A DNA stretch of 64,000 nucleotides from Deinococcus multiflagellatus. GTDB lineage: Bacteria > Deinococcota > Deinococci > Deinococcales > Deinococcaceae. Location of the stretch: positions 1-64,000 of the forward strand of contig NZ_JAIQXV010000016.1 in the NCBI RefSeq assembly GCF_020166415.1, read 5' to 3'. Under the pieces are notes generated by a model. The model did no database searches. It was not told the DNA's origin and was given only the letters and a program-made list of their open reading frames with translations. The translations under genes were made by a program, and so were the position numbers. The first letter of the stretch is position 1, and each line of letters begins with the position of its first letter. This document shows positions 1 to 7,604 of this stretch, one piece after another.

Positions 1-553
1 TCAAACGCTCTACCCCGCGTACAAGGGCCAGCGGAATCCCAAACCAGATGACTTGGAAGCGCTGCTGGGCCAGGCGGCCACGCTGATGACTCAGGCTGGC
101 GCCATGCCGGCCGCAGCGCCGAATCATGAGGCCGATGATGTACTGGGTACGCTGGCCAGGCGTGCGCCGGGTCCTGTGGTCATCGTGACCAGCGACCGGG
201 ATCTGTTGAGCACGGTAACAGACCAGGTGTCTGTGTTTGACCCCCGAACCCGTCAGGTGATGACCCCAGCCGATGTCCAACGCAGATTTGGCGTTCCCCC
301 AGCCCGCATGACCCTCTTCAAAAGTCTTTGTGGTGACGCGAGCGATAACATTCCAGGTGTTCACGGTCTGGGCGAGAAGGGGTCGGCACATCTGGCCCAC
401 CTTTACAGCACGGTTGACGAGGTCTTCGCACATGCACCCTCGGTGGAATTGAGGTACCGGAAACCGCTGCTGGCGGCCAATCGCAGCGAGATCGAGCTGT
501 TCTTCCAACTGGTGACTGTCCGGGTGGATGCGCCCGTGGTCCGGGTTCGGTAG
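1..553 (+). CDS. 5'-3' exonuclease / flap endonuclease, 5' truncated by window edge
   Basis: The reading frame is already open at base 2, so the gene starts outside the window. The visible part has family hallmarks of the 5'-3' exonuclease domain of DNA polymerase I and phage T5-type flap nucleases: YKGQRN near the front, an acidic metal-site segment EADDVLGTLA, a second acidic segment VTSDRDLL, and a helix-3-turn-helix DNA-binding region around CGDASDNIPGVHGLGEKG. Such enzymes remove 5' flaps and RNA primers using two metal ions. No polymerase domain follows, since the frame ends at 553, so this is a stand-alone nuclease. With the family B polymerase near 18 kb and the RNase HI near 48 kb it suggests the replicon carries some of its own replication enzymes. 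Confidence 0.9.
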   Translation, partial: QTLYPAYKGQRNPKPDDLEALLGQAATLMTQAGAMPAAAPNHEADDVLGTLARRAPGPVVIVTSDRDLLSTVTDQVSVFDPRTRQVMTPADVQRRFGVPPARMTLFKSLCGDASDNIPGVHGLGEKGSAHLAHLYSTVDEVFAHAPSVELRYRKPLLAANRSEIELFFQLVTVRVDAPVVRVR

Positions 554-571
554 GCCTCCGCGTTCGAGCGT

Positions 572-591
572 CACCCCAGAAGCCTGGGGTG
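572..591 (+). repeat. Intercistronic hairpin, CACCC...GGGTG family, copy 1
   Basis: Arms CACCCCAG (572-579) and CTGGGGTG (584-591) around a 4-base loop, preceded by GCGT. There is no T-run, so it is not a standard terminator. Similar hairpins with different stems but the same CACC(C) edge lie at 2373, 3472, 6843, 7605 and 37451. Confidence 0.6.
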
Positions 592-603
592 GCGCAGGTC
601 GCC

Positions 604-1146
604 ATGTTGCCTCTTCCTCATCTGGCTCATTCCACCGTGACCTCATCGGACGGCCACCGACACAACCAAGCTGTCGTTCAAAGTTTCAGCGCACTGCTGA
701 CGCACCTTGAAGACAGTGCAGGCCGGACCCGGCTTGGCCAGTTGCTTGCTCGGCGGGAAACGGCAGTCATTCGGGGCCAGGGCGCACGGCTGCCGCTGGT
801 TCTTTTTGACGGGCGTGCCTACGGCTGGAGCTCTCGTGGATGGCAGCGCACCAGCCTTCAGGCGCGGTCGACCACGATTGTCACGACCTACGATCTGACC
901 CCCAGCCACCTGACTCTGAGCCTGCTGCGGGAGGAACTGACGCCCGAGCGCCTCGCCCTGCTGACGCCGACGTTGATTCGTCGGCCCGCGCAATGTGCGT
1001 GTTTGTGTCCACTGACCATCTTGGGTGTCTCTCCCCAGATGGCGGCCGAAATAGAGGCTCAACTCACCCCAGCCGACGAGGTGGCCAGTCGCCAGTGGCG
1101 CCCACCTGATCAGCGCGCGTCCGCTGGAGCGGGCGATGGTTTGTGA
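604..1146 (+). CDS. Hypothetical protein (180 aa)
   Basis: I do not recognise the family. The ATG at 604 follows the hairpin at 572-591 by 12 bases; a GTG at 589 in the same frame would overlap the hairpin and is less likely. The predicted product is soluble, with no signal peptide or membrane segment. It has a central stretch rich in beta-type residues (VLFDGRAYGWSSRGWQRTS), then a Leu-rich region and two close cysteines (AQCACLCPL). It lies downstream of the exonuclease on the same strand. Function unknown. Confidence 0.55.
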   Translation: MLPLPHLAHSTVTSSDGHRHNQAVVQSFSALLTHLEDSAGRTRLGQLLARRETAVIRGQGARLPLVLFDGRAYGWSSRGWQRTSLQARSTTIVTTYDLTPSHLTLSLLREELTPERLALLTPTLIRRPAQCACLCPLTILGVSPQMAAEIEAQLTPADEVASRQWRPPDQRASAGAGDGL

Positions 1147-1163
1147 CCTGGATCCGGCCCGCC

Positions 1164-1182
1164 AAACCCTCGCGCCGCAACT
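1164..1182 (+). promoter_or_regulatory. AACCCTCGCGC-type element upstream of the gene at 1220
   Basis: The sequence AAACCCTCGCGCC at 1164-1176 matches an element repeated upstream of many genes in this window. Here it lies 44 bases before the start codon, and that gene has its own ribosome binding site, so the mRNA would carry a leader. A possible -10 (AACTCT) follows at 1179-1184. Confidence 0.45.
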
Positions 1183-1219
1183 CTCAGACGCAGGGGCAGG
1201 TGCCCAGTGGAGGACCGTC

Positions 1220-1534
1220 ATGATTGAGCAGCATCAAGCAGCATTGAATTGGGCCATCCAAGTGGCTGGTGGCATGACCACAAACTTTACCCTGGCCGAA
1301 CAGCAGCTTCTCCAGAGCGCAGCCCAGAAACTCAAAGACGACCGACCGACCGAACTGACCACTGGCGAGTACCAAGTGCTGGAAGATGTGGTCATGTGTG
1401 GCGGCGTCCTGCTGGCTGCGGAAGGCGCCGGCATTCCAATGGGCCTGACCCTGCTGACTGCGCCTCCAGCCGCCGCCATTGACGCGGCGGAACTGTACTG
1501 CGCCCGCATGGCCACGGCGCTGGCCGTGGTCTGA
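1220..1534 (+). CDS. Hypothetical protein (104 aa)
   Basis: The start was chosen at ATG 1220 because GGAGG lies 8-12 bases upstream; the frame is open farther back but without a good ribosome binding site. The product is a small, probably helical soluble protein with an Ala-rich, hydrophobic C-terminal half (CGGVLLAAEGAGIPMG and AAIDAAELYCARMATALAVV). No family recognised. A strong terminator follows at 1558-1590, so this gene ends a transcription unit. Confidence 0.6.
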   Translation: MIEQHQAALNWAIQVAGGMTTNFTLAEQQLLQSAAQKLKDDRPTELTTGEYQVLEDVVMCGGVLLAAEGAGIPMGLTLLTAPPAAAIDAAELYCARMATALAVV

Positions 1535-1557
1535 AAGCGCCTGTATCTCAACAAACC

Positions 1558-1590
1558 CTCCCGCCTCACATCCTGGGAGGCGGGAGTTTT
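1558..1590 (+). terminator. Rho-independent terminator after the 104-aa gene
   Basis: Perfect arms CTCCCGCCTC (1558-1567) and GAGGCGGGAG (1577-1586) with a 9-base loop, followed by TTTT. Confidence 0.85.
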
Positions 1591-1700
1591 GCTGGGCTGC
1601 CAGCGCGCCTGTACCTGAAGCGCGCGCAGTATTGGCCTCCCGACACCTGTCCGCCGCAGGTGACCTGGAGACGTCATGGCACACCGTTATAAACCACTGG

Positions 1701-1732
1701 ACACTGAACCCTCGCGCTCCACACAGTGCTTC
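1701..1732 (+). promoter_or_regulatory. Leaderless promoter with AACCCTCGCGC element
   Basis: GAACCCTCGCGC ends at 1717, followed by a CACAGT-like -10 and the ATG at 1733 (15-base gap). A weak -35-like TGGACA lies about 18 bases before the -10. The spacing matches the other leaderless copies of this element and favours ATG 1733 over ATG 1676. Confidence 0.5.
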
Positions 1733-2314
1733 ATGCTTTCTGCTCCTCACCTCGCCCCTTCTTTGAACGTCGCGGCCGCGAATCTGCTCAGCGAACTGCG
1801 CCTCTTGCATCCCGATCAACCCGCCACAGTCGAGAGCCTAGTCAGCTTGATGGACGCGGTGACCACCCAGGCCACCAATCTGTTGGTCCGGCACGCCGCC
1901 TCCTTCAGTGTGGCCGTGGACCAGACCGGTCAGGATGTGGTGCTGGCGGTGCAAAGTGGCAGATATACCCACGGCCTCAGCGTGCGGGATCTGGCCCGGT
2001 CGATGATGTACGTCTCTGCCTCTGGTGACAACCTCCACTTGGCGTTTGAGGAGCAACTGCTCAACCGCGACGACGCCGTGGACGTTCTGCTGCGTCTTTC
2101 GGAGACGCCCGTCTGGAACGAACTCTTGACGCAATCCGTGCTGCACACTGTCCGGACTTTGCACCTCATTGCGGAAGAGCAGCTGGATCCCAAAACAGCG
2201 CAGCTGATCGCCCTGCAAGATGCCGCAGACGTCACTGGACAGACCCAGATTGCCTGTCAACCTCACTCAAACATCGTGTTCACGCATCCCCCGGCCGCCC
2301 GGCACCAGGCTTGA
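1733..2314 (+). CDS. Hypothetical protein upstream of the PRTRC cassette (193 aa)
   Basis: Family not recognised. Two starts are possible. ATG 1676 has a GGAG 8-11 bases upstream. ATG 1733 fits the leaderless element AACCCTCGCGC plus CACAGT at the spacing seen at other genes; I prefer 1733, but the longer form (212 aa) is not excluded. The product is soluble and largely helical, with a segment QTGQDVVLAVQSGRYTHGLS that looks like paired beta strands. It ends at a strong 14-bp hairpin (2325-2357). Position suggests co-occurrence with the PRTRC genes but no function can be assigned. Confidence 0.6.
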   Translation: MLSAPHLAPSLNVAAANLLSELRLLHPDQPATVESLVSLMDAVTTQATNLLVRHAASFSVAVDQTGQDVVLAVQSGRYTHGLSVRDLARSMMYVSASGDNLHLAFEEQLLNRDDAVDVLLRLSETPVWNELLTQSVLHTVRTLHLIAEEQLDPKTAQLIALQDAADVTGQTQIACQPHSNIVFTHPPAARHQA

Positions 2315-2324
2315 CCGCGCGCGC

Positions 2325-2392
2325 AGCGTTCCCCGGTGCAGGTCACCGGGGGACGCTGCATGGAGCGCGTCACCCTTCGCTGCAGCGAAGGG
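2325..2392 (+). repeat. Two tandem hairpins before PRTRC E
   Basis: The first stem has 14-base arms at 2325-2338 and 2344-2357 with a 5-base loop and one G-T wobble. The second pairs CCCTTCGCTG (2373-2382) with CAGCGAAGGG (2383-2392) and is preceded by GCGTCA, as in the CACCC hairpin family. Neither has a T-run. Together they could attenuate or process transcripts entering the PRTRC genes. Confidence 0.55.
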
Positions 2393-2417
2393 CTCCAGGT
2401 GGGGGTCGGAGGACACT

Positions 2418-3461
2418 ATGGACCAAGTCAAAGCCCAGGGCGTTGCCCCCAGCCACTATCTCCCCACGCCCAATACACATGACAGCTGCCTCTCAGACCT
2501 GACTGCGCTCTGGTACCTGGCTGTCAGTCAGGGCAAAGAGCGGGAAGCGCAGGCCCGCGCGGTATTCGCGCAGCATCCAGGCGCAAAAACAGACCTGAAG
2601 GCCGCACAGGCCGCGCAACACGGCCTACGCACACTCCTTGGTCTGGCGACCACACCACAGGAGGAGCACGTGCCTACAGCGGGCGTGCCCTTCGAAGCCA
2701 GTGGGTCAATGGCTGAGGGGCACGAGGCCGAGGACGCCGTGGTGCCTCTTTCGGAGGACCCGACGCCTCTTCCTTCGGCCGATGCTGAATTGCCGCTCGA
2801 GGGCTCTATTGAGAGCGTGGACGAGTCCGGTGACGCGGTCAAGGCCGCTCACGACCGGCTGATCGCGTGGCCCGGCGGTACGCTTGGGGAGGGTCTGATC
2901 AGCATGCTCTCGGCCCCTCTGGCGGTAGGCGAGACCGTGCAACTGGTGATCGCCCGAACGTCGGCCGGTCAGATTGTGGCCAGCATCGTTCCTCAGCATC
3001 TGGACGGCCAACCGGCTGATCTGCGAAAAGACCTTTCAGGCCGGGGCACACCGCAGGAACTGGACCTTGAATTTCTGGCCGCCCGCCCGCACCATCAGGC
3101 AACGCGGCAGACCGTTCAGGAACTGGCAGCTGCCTTGCTGGCCACCACTCAGGCGGTGGCCAGCAAGGCAGCCCAAGCCAGCAAGAAGAAAGCAGAAGAG
3201 GCCAAAGCGACCCAGCAGGCGGTGCAGCAGGCGACTCTCATCGTGACACCGAATGTCGAAGGCGCGTCCATCGTGGTTAAGGGTGAAGGCGGTCCATGGA
3301 CCCCTGGCGCTGGCAAAAGCTGCAAGTTGGGGGCTGGAAAGTACACCGTTCGTGTCGAGGCGGTAGGCCATGATCCAACCGAAGAGGACGTGGTTCTGCG
3401 GCCCAAAGAGACAAAGACCATCAAAGTCACTCTCAAGGCCAGGCCTCAAGGTTTGTTCTGA
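2418..3461 (+). CDS. PRTRC system protein E
   Basis: Assigned as PRTRC protein E from its overall architecture and its position just before protein C. The N-terminal 80 residues are a helical domain, and residues about 85-140 are an acidic, Pro/Ser-rich linker. A central globular region (about 150-215) follows, then an Ala/Lys/Gln coiled-coil-like helix (about 235-285). The C-terminal domain (about 285-345: TLIVTPNVEGASIVVKGEGG, then KYTVRVEAVGHDP) resembles PEGA-type beta domains. The ATG at 2418 is preceded by GGAGG. PRTRC means ParB-related, ThiF-related cassette, a conserved plasmid gene set whose biochemical role is unknown. Confidence 0.7.
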   Translation: MDQVKAQGVAPSHYLPTPNTHDSCLSDLTALWYLAVSQGKEREAQARAVFAQHPGAKTDLKAAQAAQHGLRTLLGLATTPQEEHVPTAGVPFEASGSMAEGHEAEDAVVPLSEDPTPLPSADAELPLEGSIESVDESGDAVKAAHDRLIAWPGGTLGEGLISMLSAPLAVGETVQLVIARTSAGQIVASIVPQHLDGQPADLRKDLSGRGTPQELDLEFLAARPHHQATRQTVQELAAALLATTQAVASKAAQASKKKAEEAKATQQAVQQATLIVTPNVEGASIVVKGEGGPWTPGAGKSCKLGAGKYTVRVEAVGHDPTEEDVVLRPKETKTIKVTLKARPQGLF

Positions 3462-3471
3462 GAAGGAACGT

Positions 3472-3495
3472 CACCCCGGAGCGCGCTCCGGGGTG
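3472..3495 (+). repeat. Perfect palindrome between PRTRC E and C (hairpin family copy)
   Basis: CACCCCGGAGCG (3472-3483) is followed directly by its reverse complement (3484-3495). It is preceded by ACGT and has no T-run, and belongs to the CACCC...GGGTG hairpin family. Confidence 0.65.
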
Positions 3496-3530
3496 ATTGC
3501 TGTGCAGCTCAAATTCACCGGAGGAATGCC

Positions 3531-3737
3531 ATGTCACACCTTGAAATCGTCCACCGCATCATTCAGTTCGACGGGCGCGAACTGACCGACCTGAACCCCA
3601 CTGCGTCTGTAGAAGACGTCGTCAAACTCCACGCCCTGACCAATCCACAACTAGTCACGGCTGTCGTTGAAGGCCCGGTGATCCTTGATGGCAAACGCGT
3701 CTACACCGTCCAAAAACGCGCGGCGAACAAAGGCTGA
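3531..3737 (+). CDS. PRTRC system protein C (68 aa)
   Basis: Small protein matching PRTRC protein C in length and core sequence: an N-terminal IVHRIIQFDGRELTDLNP, a middle VVKLHALTNPQLVTAVVEGP and an ending of the type KRVYTVQKRA..KG. The pattern of Phe/Asp-Gly, DPNP-like turn and TAVVEGP is typical of the family, whose fold suggests a small ubiquitin-like or adaptor protein (inference). The ATG at 3531 has GGAGG 7-11 bases upstream. It sits directly between PRTRC E and F, as in other cassettes. Confidence 0.85.
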   Translation: MSHLEIVHRIIQFDGRELTDLNPTASVEDVVKLHALTNPQLVTAVVEGPVILDGKRVYTVQKRAANKG

Positions 3738-3740
3738 GCG

Positions 3741-3912
3741 CTCATCAGGTCTCGCCACATGGATCAGAACCGCTCCGCTCTACCCGCCAGACGTGCAGTT
3801 TGCGCCCGCCCTCGTTCCGGATCAACAGCGGCTCGCTCAGCTGATTGCCCGCGCCCGCTCACAACAGACGCCCCTGCCCATCTCCAGCGAACAGATTCCG
3901 ATGCTCCCTTGA
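3741..3912 (+). other. Coding-like segment in a different frame before PRTRC F
   Basis: From about 3741 to the TGA at 3910-3912, the frame encoding WIRTAPLYPPDVQFAPALVP and ending SSEQIPMLP has GC-rich third positions and a normal amino-acid mix. The frame of PRTRC F over the same bases gives an Arg/Ser/Cys-rich translation typical of non-coding. The TGA overlaps a TTG (3909-3911) that opens the F frame. Either a short gene (GTG 3793, or ATG 3688 overlapping protein C) is coupled to F by a TTGA overlap, or the N-terminus of F is split by a frameshift. Confidence 0.45.
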
Positions 3913-5027
3913 GCCTGGCGCGTCAGCTGACAGACCTCCCTGTTCAACTGCAGGTGCCATTGACACTTCCACTTCACTGCCCTCACTTCGAGCACCACCG
4001 GGTTGCCCTCGCCGCATTGTTTGAGGCGGGGGTTTTGCCTCGCCTCCGGCGCCGCCCCCGTGAAAGTCCCCTGGCCTATACCCGCCGCGCCCTGGAGACC
4101 TGGGGTGAGACCCACCACCGCAGTCTGGAAATTCATCTGGACGGCGCAGAGGTGGTCCTTGAAGAGTGCGTGGACTATTTCCGCTACGGCAACAGTGACC
4201 TGCAGCCTGAAGTTGACGCTTCTGAGCTGATCATCCGGGCCTACGGGCCAGACGCCGAGTTGTTCTCTGCCGCAGATTTCCTCGACTGCACCCAGCGCAT
4301 TCACCCCGCCTTGGGCGGCAGCCTGCTGGCCCACCTGGGGCGGGTGTCGGGCAGTGGGTTTGGCATCTTCACCCCTGACCAGGCGTGGGATCTGGCGGAG
4401 TCTCATTATTTCTGCTGTGATCAGGGTGAGTTCTGGCAGATGCAGCGGGAGGCAGCCGCAGACGGTTTGGAAAAGCCGGTAGCAGAACTGACCAATGCGG
4501 AGTTGAAAACCTTTATCCGGGCGCAGGGCATTCTGACCCCTGGCTCTTTCAAGCGGCAGATAGGTCTGGATGTCTTCCAGGCCGGTCAGCAGCCGCTAAG
4601 CCTGGAGGCGATTCACGCAGTCTTGGCGGCAGCACCCATAACAGCGTCTCAGCGGCAGCAGTTTGACCAGCTGCTGACTGGCCTGATGGAATTGAGCGCG
4701 TTGACAGCCCGCCTTGACGAAGTGTCCGGCGATGAAACATCCCTCCTTAAGCGGATGCACCAGGCGCCGCACGGCCGGATGGCCGTGGTTCTGGAGATCT
4801 GGCCCTGGGAACGCTTGGAGCACCGCTGGGGTCCGCTGCAAGAACTCTTGCGGGAATACGACGATCAGCGCATGCAGGGGAATGAACTTGAGGGTCCCAA
4901 CTTCGCCATGTTCCTGACAGCGCGCAGCGACAGCGCCAGCCGGTTTCAGGAGGCCACTGAATTGATCAACGATGCACTCATGCTGACCCTGCAGCTGGCG
5001 CACCTGGTTGGTGCATGGACGGCCTGA
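3909..5027 (+). CDS. PRTRC system protein F (372 aa from TTG 3909)
   Basis: Assigned as PRTRC protein F from its position after protein C and general similarity (LPLHCPHFEHHRVALAALFEAGVLP near the front, then helical). The frame is open from ATG 3759, but the first 50 codons from that ATG do not look coding. TTG 3909 overlaps the stop of the preceding coding-like frame (TTGA) and gives a length of about 370 residues, which I regard as normal for the family. No catalytic motif is visible. The middle contains EECVDYFRYGNSDLQPEVDA and the C-terminal half is helical. Cytosolic; molecular role unknown. Confidence 0.7.
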   Translation: MSLARQLTDLPVQLQVPLTLPLHCPHFEHHRVALAALFEAGVLPRLRRRPRESPLAYTRRALETWGETHHRSLEIHLDGAEVVLEECVDYFRYGNSDLQPEVDASELIIRAYGPDAELFSAADFLDCTQRIHPALGGSLLAHLGRVSGSGFGIFTPDQAWDLAESHYFCCDQGEFWQMQREAAADGLEKPVAELTNAELKTFIRAQGILTPGSFKRQIGLDVFQAGQQPLSLEAIHAVLAAAPITASQRQQFDQLLTGLMELSALTARLDEVSGDETSLLKRMHQAPHGRMAVVLEIWPWERLEHRWGPLQELLREYDDQRMQGNELEGPNFAMFLTARSDSASRFQEATELINDALMLTLQLAHLVGAWTA

Positions 5028-5036
5028 GTTTCGGAC

Positions 5037-5066
5037 CCTCCCGCCCTGACCCTGATGGGCAGGAGG
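5037..5066 (+). promoter_or_regulatory. Hairpin that covers the ribosome binding site of the next gene
   Basis: CCTCCCGCCC (5037-5046) pairs with GGGCAGGAGG (5057-5066) with one mismatch. The right arm contains AGGAGG, the ribosome binding site for the ATG at 5070. The structure could hold translation low until ribosomes finishing PRTRC F (stop at 5027) or another factor open it. Confidence 0.5.
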
Positions 5067-5069
5067 ATT

Positions 5070-5639
5070 ATGACTGGCTCACACCGACATCAACACCGAC
5101 ATCAACTCTTCTCAGCGCTCGCTCTGGCGCACGTGTTTGGCCCGCCTCAACACTCCACCTTGCCGCCCCCGCCCCGGCTGGCCTCGGCGCCTGAGCGTGG
5201 CAGTCAGGTGGAGTACGAGGAGGCGGCCGACGCAGCGCGGGCCAGTCTTCGGGCAGCTTCCCAAACCCTGCGGGCCACCTTACGAGTAGACCAGCAGGGC
5301 TATCTTGATCTCGTCACGCAAGCAGCCCGGCAGCTGGCGACCTGTCAGGAGCGGGCGCAGCACCGGCGAAAACCTCAAACGGATCACCGTGCCAGCACCC
5401 AACACCGCCTGGCCCACGTCGCTTTGAGGCTCCAAGAGCACTTCGGATTAAGCGTACCTGCAGAAGAACTGCATGGGTTAGCGGAGCAGTGGCGCACCGC
5501 CCCCCCGGTGCGGGTGGTACCTGGAAGCATCGTCCGGCACGTCCCCTATCTCGGGCGCGACCTGTATCCCCTGTACGAAGTTCTTGAGTCGGGCGCCCAC
5601 TGCCTCATTACGGTGCTCAAGGAGCGCCCGGGTGACTGA
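5070..5639 (+). CDS. Hypothetical protein inside the PRTRC cassette (189 aa)
   Basis: Not recognised as one of the named PRTRC proteins; in particular it lacks the JAB/MPN metalloprotease motif expected for protein A. The start at ATG 5070 has AGGAGG 4-9 bases upstream within a hairpin. The N-terminus is His-rich (GSHRHQHRHQ), followed by a Pro-rich linker, an Ala-rich helical middle (about 60-140) and a C-terminal part ending LYEVLESGAHCLITVLKE. The stop codon overlaps the GTG start of the next gene by 8 bases, so the two are translationally coupled and probably work together. Confidence 0.65.
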   Translation: MTGSHRHQHRHQLFSALALAHVFGPPQHSTLPPPPRLASAPERGSQVEYEEAADAARASLRAASQTLRATLRVDQQGYLDLVTQAARQLATCQERAQHRRKPQTDHRASTQHRLAHVALRLQEHFGLSVPAEELHGLAEQWRTAPPVRVVPGSIVRHVPYLGRDLYPLYEVLESGAHCLITVLKERPGD

Positions 5640-6792
5640 TTCGCTGCTGGTGCAGATTGTCAAATCCTTTCAGCGAGTCCCTGAAGCTCAGCGCGCGGGC
5701 CTGTTGATGGCCCTTCAAGACGCGGCCAGTGTTCATCAGTCACTGCAGTACCTCCGGACGGCCCCTGCGCCGCTGTGTGGTGACACCCTCAAGGCTCACC
5801 TCATTCAGTGTTACGCCGTGCGGTGGGGGCTTGAAGATGCCGAAACAGCCACGGTATTGCAAGGTTTTGAAGAACCCGACGTGCCGGCGGCGAATGACCA
5901 GGCTGAGGCATTTAGGGCAGCGGAAGATTGGGTGTCGGCTCTGGCCGCAGAACTCTCCACCTATCTGGCCCAGGGTTGGACTGCAGCCGCGCTGGCACAG
6001 GCGCTGACTGAGCGGGGACAACGGGTTGGCCGTGGTGTAATCAAACAGTTGGCCCAGGGCCGCCACCTGCACAAAGCCACCAAAGAATTGCGCGCCGCGC
6101 TTCTGACCCTCCCTGGCCGGCCGCCAGTGGTCACGGCACAGATCCGTCAGGCCCTCGACCAATACGGCGCAGCACTTGAGCAGTTGGCCTGGACAGGTCC
6201 TGAGCAGCTCACGGGGTTTCTGGCCTCTCTTCCCCAAGAAGCCGCTGAGCCAGTGTGGAATCTGGTGGAAACCATCTACGGACAGCCAAGAGCCGACCTG
6301 AACCCGCAGTTGGCGCTGCCCGGTCCAGACTATGCCAGTGCAGCGCAGGTGGAGGCCTTGGGTGACCTCACCACCTATCTCCGGGTGCTGGCACAGGGTC
6401 AAGCCCTGCAAGAGGAACTGCACCGGATTCAAGAGCTGGGGTGGAGCATGGAGCAGCTCACCCCTTTTCTGCGGCAAGCAGGGTATAGCGGTCCAGCTCT
6501 GCACGATCCCCTGGCCATGCCGCTGAATCAATTGTGTGTGGTGACCACACATCTACAGGCTCTGACAGTTGGCCCGCACGAAAGGACGGAAGCTCCACAG
6601 GGGGCCGCGCCGCTCAAAATGGCAGAGGCGCGAGAACGCTTTTTGAGCGAGTGGTTTCTGACGCAGACGGTGATTCGGAGCCAGGATATCGCGCCCGTTT
6701 TCGGGCTTTCGCTGGCGGAAGCCATGGCCTTTCTGCGCTCCGTCTCCTGGCTTCAACCCGTACGGCAGGGCCTGTTTCGGCGCCGCAGCTAA
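5632..6792 (+). CDS. Hypothetical helical protein inside the PRTRC cassette (386 aa)
   Basis: GTG 5632 overlaps the end of the upstream gene by 8 bases and is the natural coupled start; there is no downstream start with a better ribosome binding site. The product is almost entirely helical, rich in Leu, Ala and Gln, and without cysteine pairs, Walker motifs or membrane segments. The last 60 residues (ARERFLSEWFLTQTVI, FGLSLAEAMAFLRSV, ending GLFRRRS) resemble a helix-turn-helix with a basic tail, so nucleic-acid binding is possible (inference). It sits between PRTRC F and B, where no standard PRTRC member of this kind is known to me. Confidence 0.6.
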   Translation: MTDSLLVQIVKSFQRVPEAQRAGLLMALQDAASVHQSLQYLRTAPAPLCGDTLKAHLIQCYAVRWGLEDAETATVLQGFEEPDVPAANDQAEAFRAAEDWVSALAAELSTYLAQGWTAAALAQALTERGQRVGRGVIKQLAQGRHLHKATKELRAALLTLPGRPPVVTAQIRQALDQYGAALEQLAWTGPEQLTGFLASLPQEAAEPVWNLVETIYGQPRADLNPQLALPGPDYASAAQVEALGDLTTYLRVLAQGQALQEELHRIQELGWSMEQLTPFLRQAGYSGPALHDPLAMPLNQLCVVTTHLQALTVGPHERTEAPQGAAPLKMAEARERFLSEWFLTQTVIRSQDIAPVFGLSLAEAMAFLRSVSWLQPVRQGLFRRRS

Positions 6793-6832
6793 CTGGAGGA
6801 CCTGAATCTCTCCCCGCACGGCGCTGGATAAC

Positions 6833-6866
6833 ACCTCACCCCGGGCACCAGGGTGCCCAAGGTCAG
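6833..6866 (+). repeat. Hairpin before PRTRC B (hairpin family copy)
   Basis: The inner stem pairs GGGCACC (6843-6849) with GGTGCCC (6852-6858). It is preceded by CTCACCCC, the left edge shared with the other intercistronic hairpins, and CC/GG bases extend the pairing outward. Confidence 0.5.
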
Positions 6867-6874
6867 GCACAGGT

Positions 6875-7576
6875 ATGTCTGTTCACCACCCTTACATTGA
6901 CCCGAACCCCTTGACCCTGCAGATGGCCCTGCTGGTCTATGCCAACCATCAACAGATGGCTGTGATGCGCTCAGAGATCTCCGTGGTCAATGGACAAGCG
7001 CAGCTGAATAACGCCGTCGAGGTCACCAACGACACGGTGGCGTCACTCCTGAAGCTCACCAACCGCCGCCCGCTGACTTTGGTGGGTGAGGAGGTGTTGG
7101 CGCTGTCGTTTGACGCGTGCGCATGGTTTTCCCCAGCCCAAGAGCGGCCCCTGCTGTTTAACCCGGACCGGGACAAGGGGCTGGCGGAACTGAATGGGCG
7201 CGTCTTTCCCATGCCGCCTCTGGTTTTTGTGTCTCGTGGCCAATCCATCAAAATTTACGCCCTGTTCGAAAACAGCAAGCCGAAAGGAACAACAAAACTG
7301 GCGCTCGCCCCCTTTTACAACCTCTTTGACGACCACCGCCTGTGTTCTGGCGGGGCTACCCTCCCGTCAGGCGGAGATCCCCAGAACACAGAAGCCTGGG
7401 AACGCGTCGTGTTTCAGAGCAATTTCACTCACCGCGCCGGTCAAAAGGTGCGGTGGCACAGCAGCCACACGCATAAAGAACTTTGGGAAGCGGCAGCGCG
7501 GCGGGGTGACTTCGACCCCACCTGGCTGCTCCCTGCGGATCTGACCCTGGAAGAAGCAGTCCTGCAAAGCGCTTAG
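6875..7576 (+). CDS. PRTRC system protein B (233 aa)
   Basis: Recognised as PRTRC protein B: an early hydrophobic strand (ALLVYANHQQ), the segment ACAWFSPAQERPLLFNPD (aromatic-rich W-P-R-FF-type signature), PPLVFVSRG, the alanine-rich ALFENSKPKGTTKLALAPFYNL and C-terminal WERVVFQSNFTH. Length 233 residues agrees with the family. The start at ATG 6875 follows the hairpin; the upstream ribosome binding site is weak (AGGT). Function unknown; it is always found beside the ThiF-like member, as here, where ThiF begins 63 bases downstream. Confidence 0.9.
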   Translation: MSVHHPYIDPNPLTLQMALLVYANHQQMAVMRSEISVVNGQAQLNNAVEVTNDTVASLLKLTNRRPLTLVGEEVLALSFDACAWFSPAQERPLLFNPDRDKGLAELNGRVFPMPPLVFVSRGQSIKIYALFENSKPKGTTKLALAPFYNLFDDHRLCSGGATLPSGGDPQNTEAWERVVFQSNFTHRAGQKVRWHSSHTHKELWEAAARRGDFDPTWLLPADLTLEEAVLQSA

Positions 7577-7604
7577 AAGGTGGTGTCCGAAGTGGGGCAG
7601 AGGT

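Noticed and set aside
1676..1732. ATG 1676 as start of the 193-aa gene
   Set aside because: It has a fair ribosome binding site, but the repeated leaderless element at the standard distance favours ATG 1733. Kept only as an alternative.
3759..3908. N-terminal 50 codons of the PRTRC F frame from ATG 3759
   Set aside because: Arg/Ser/Cys-rich with poor third-position GC; another frame is more coding-like there.
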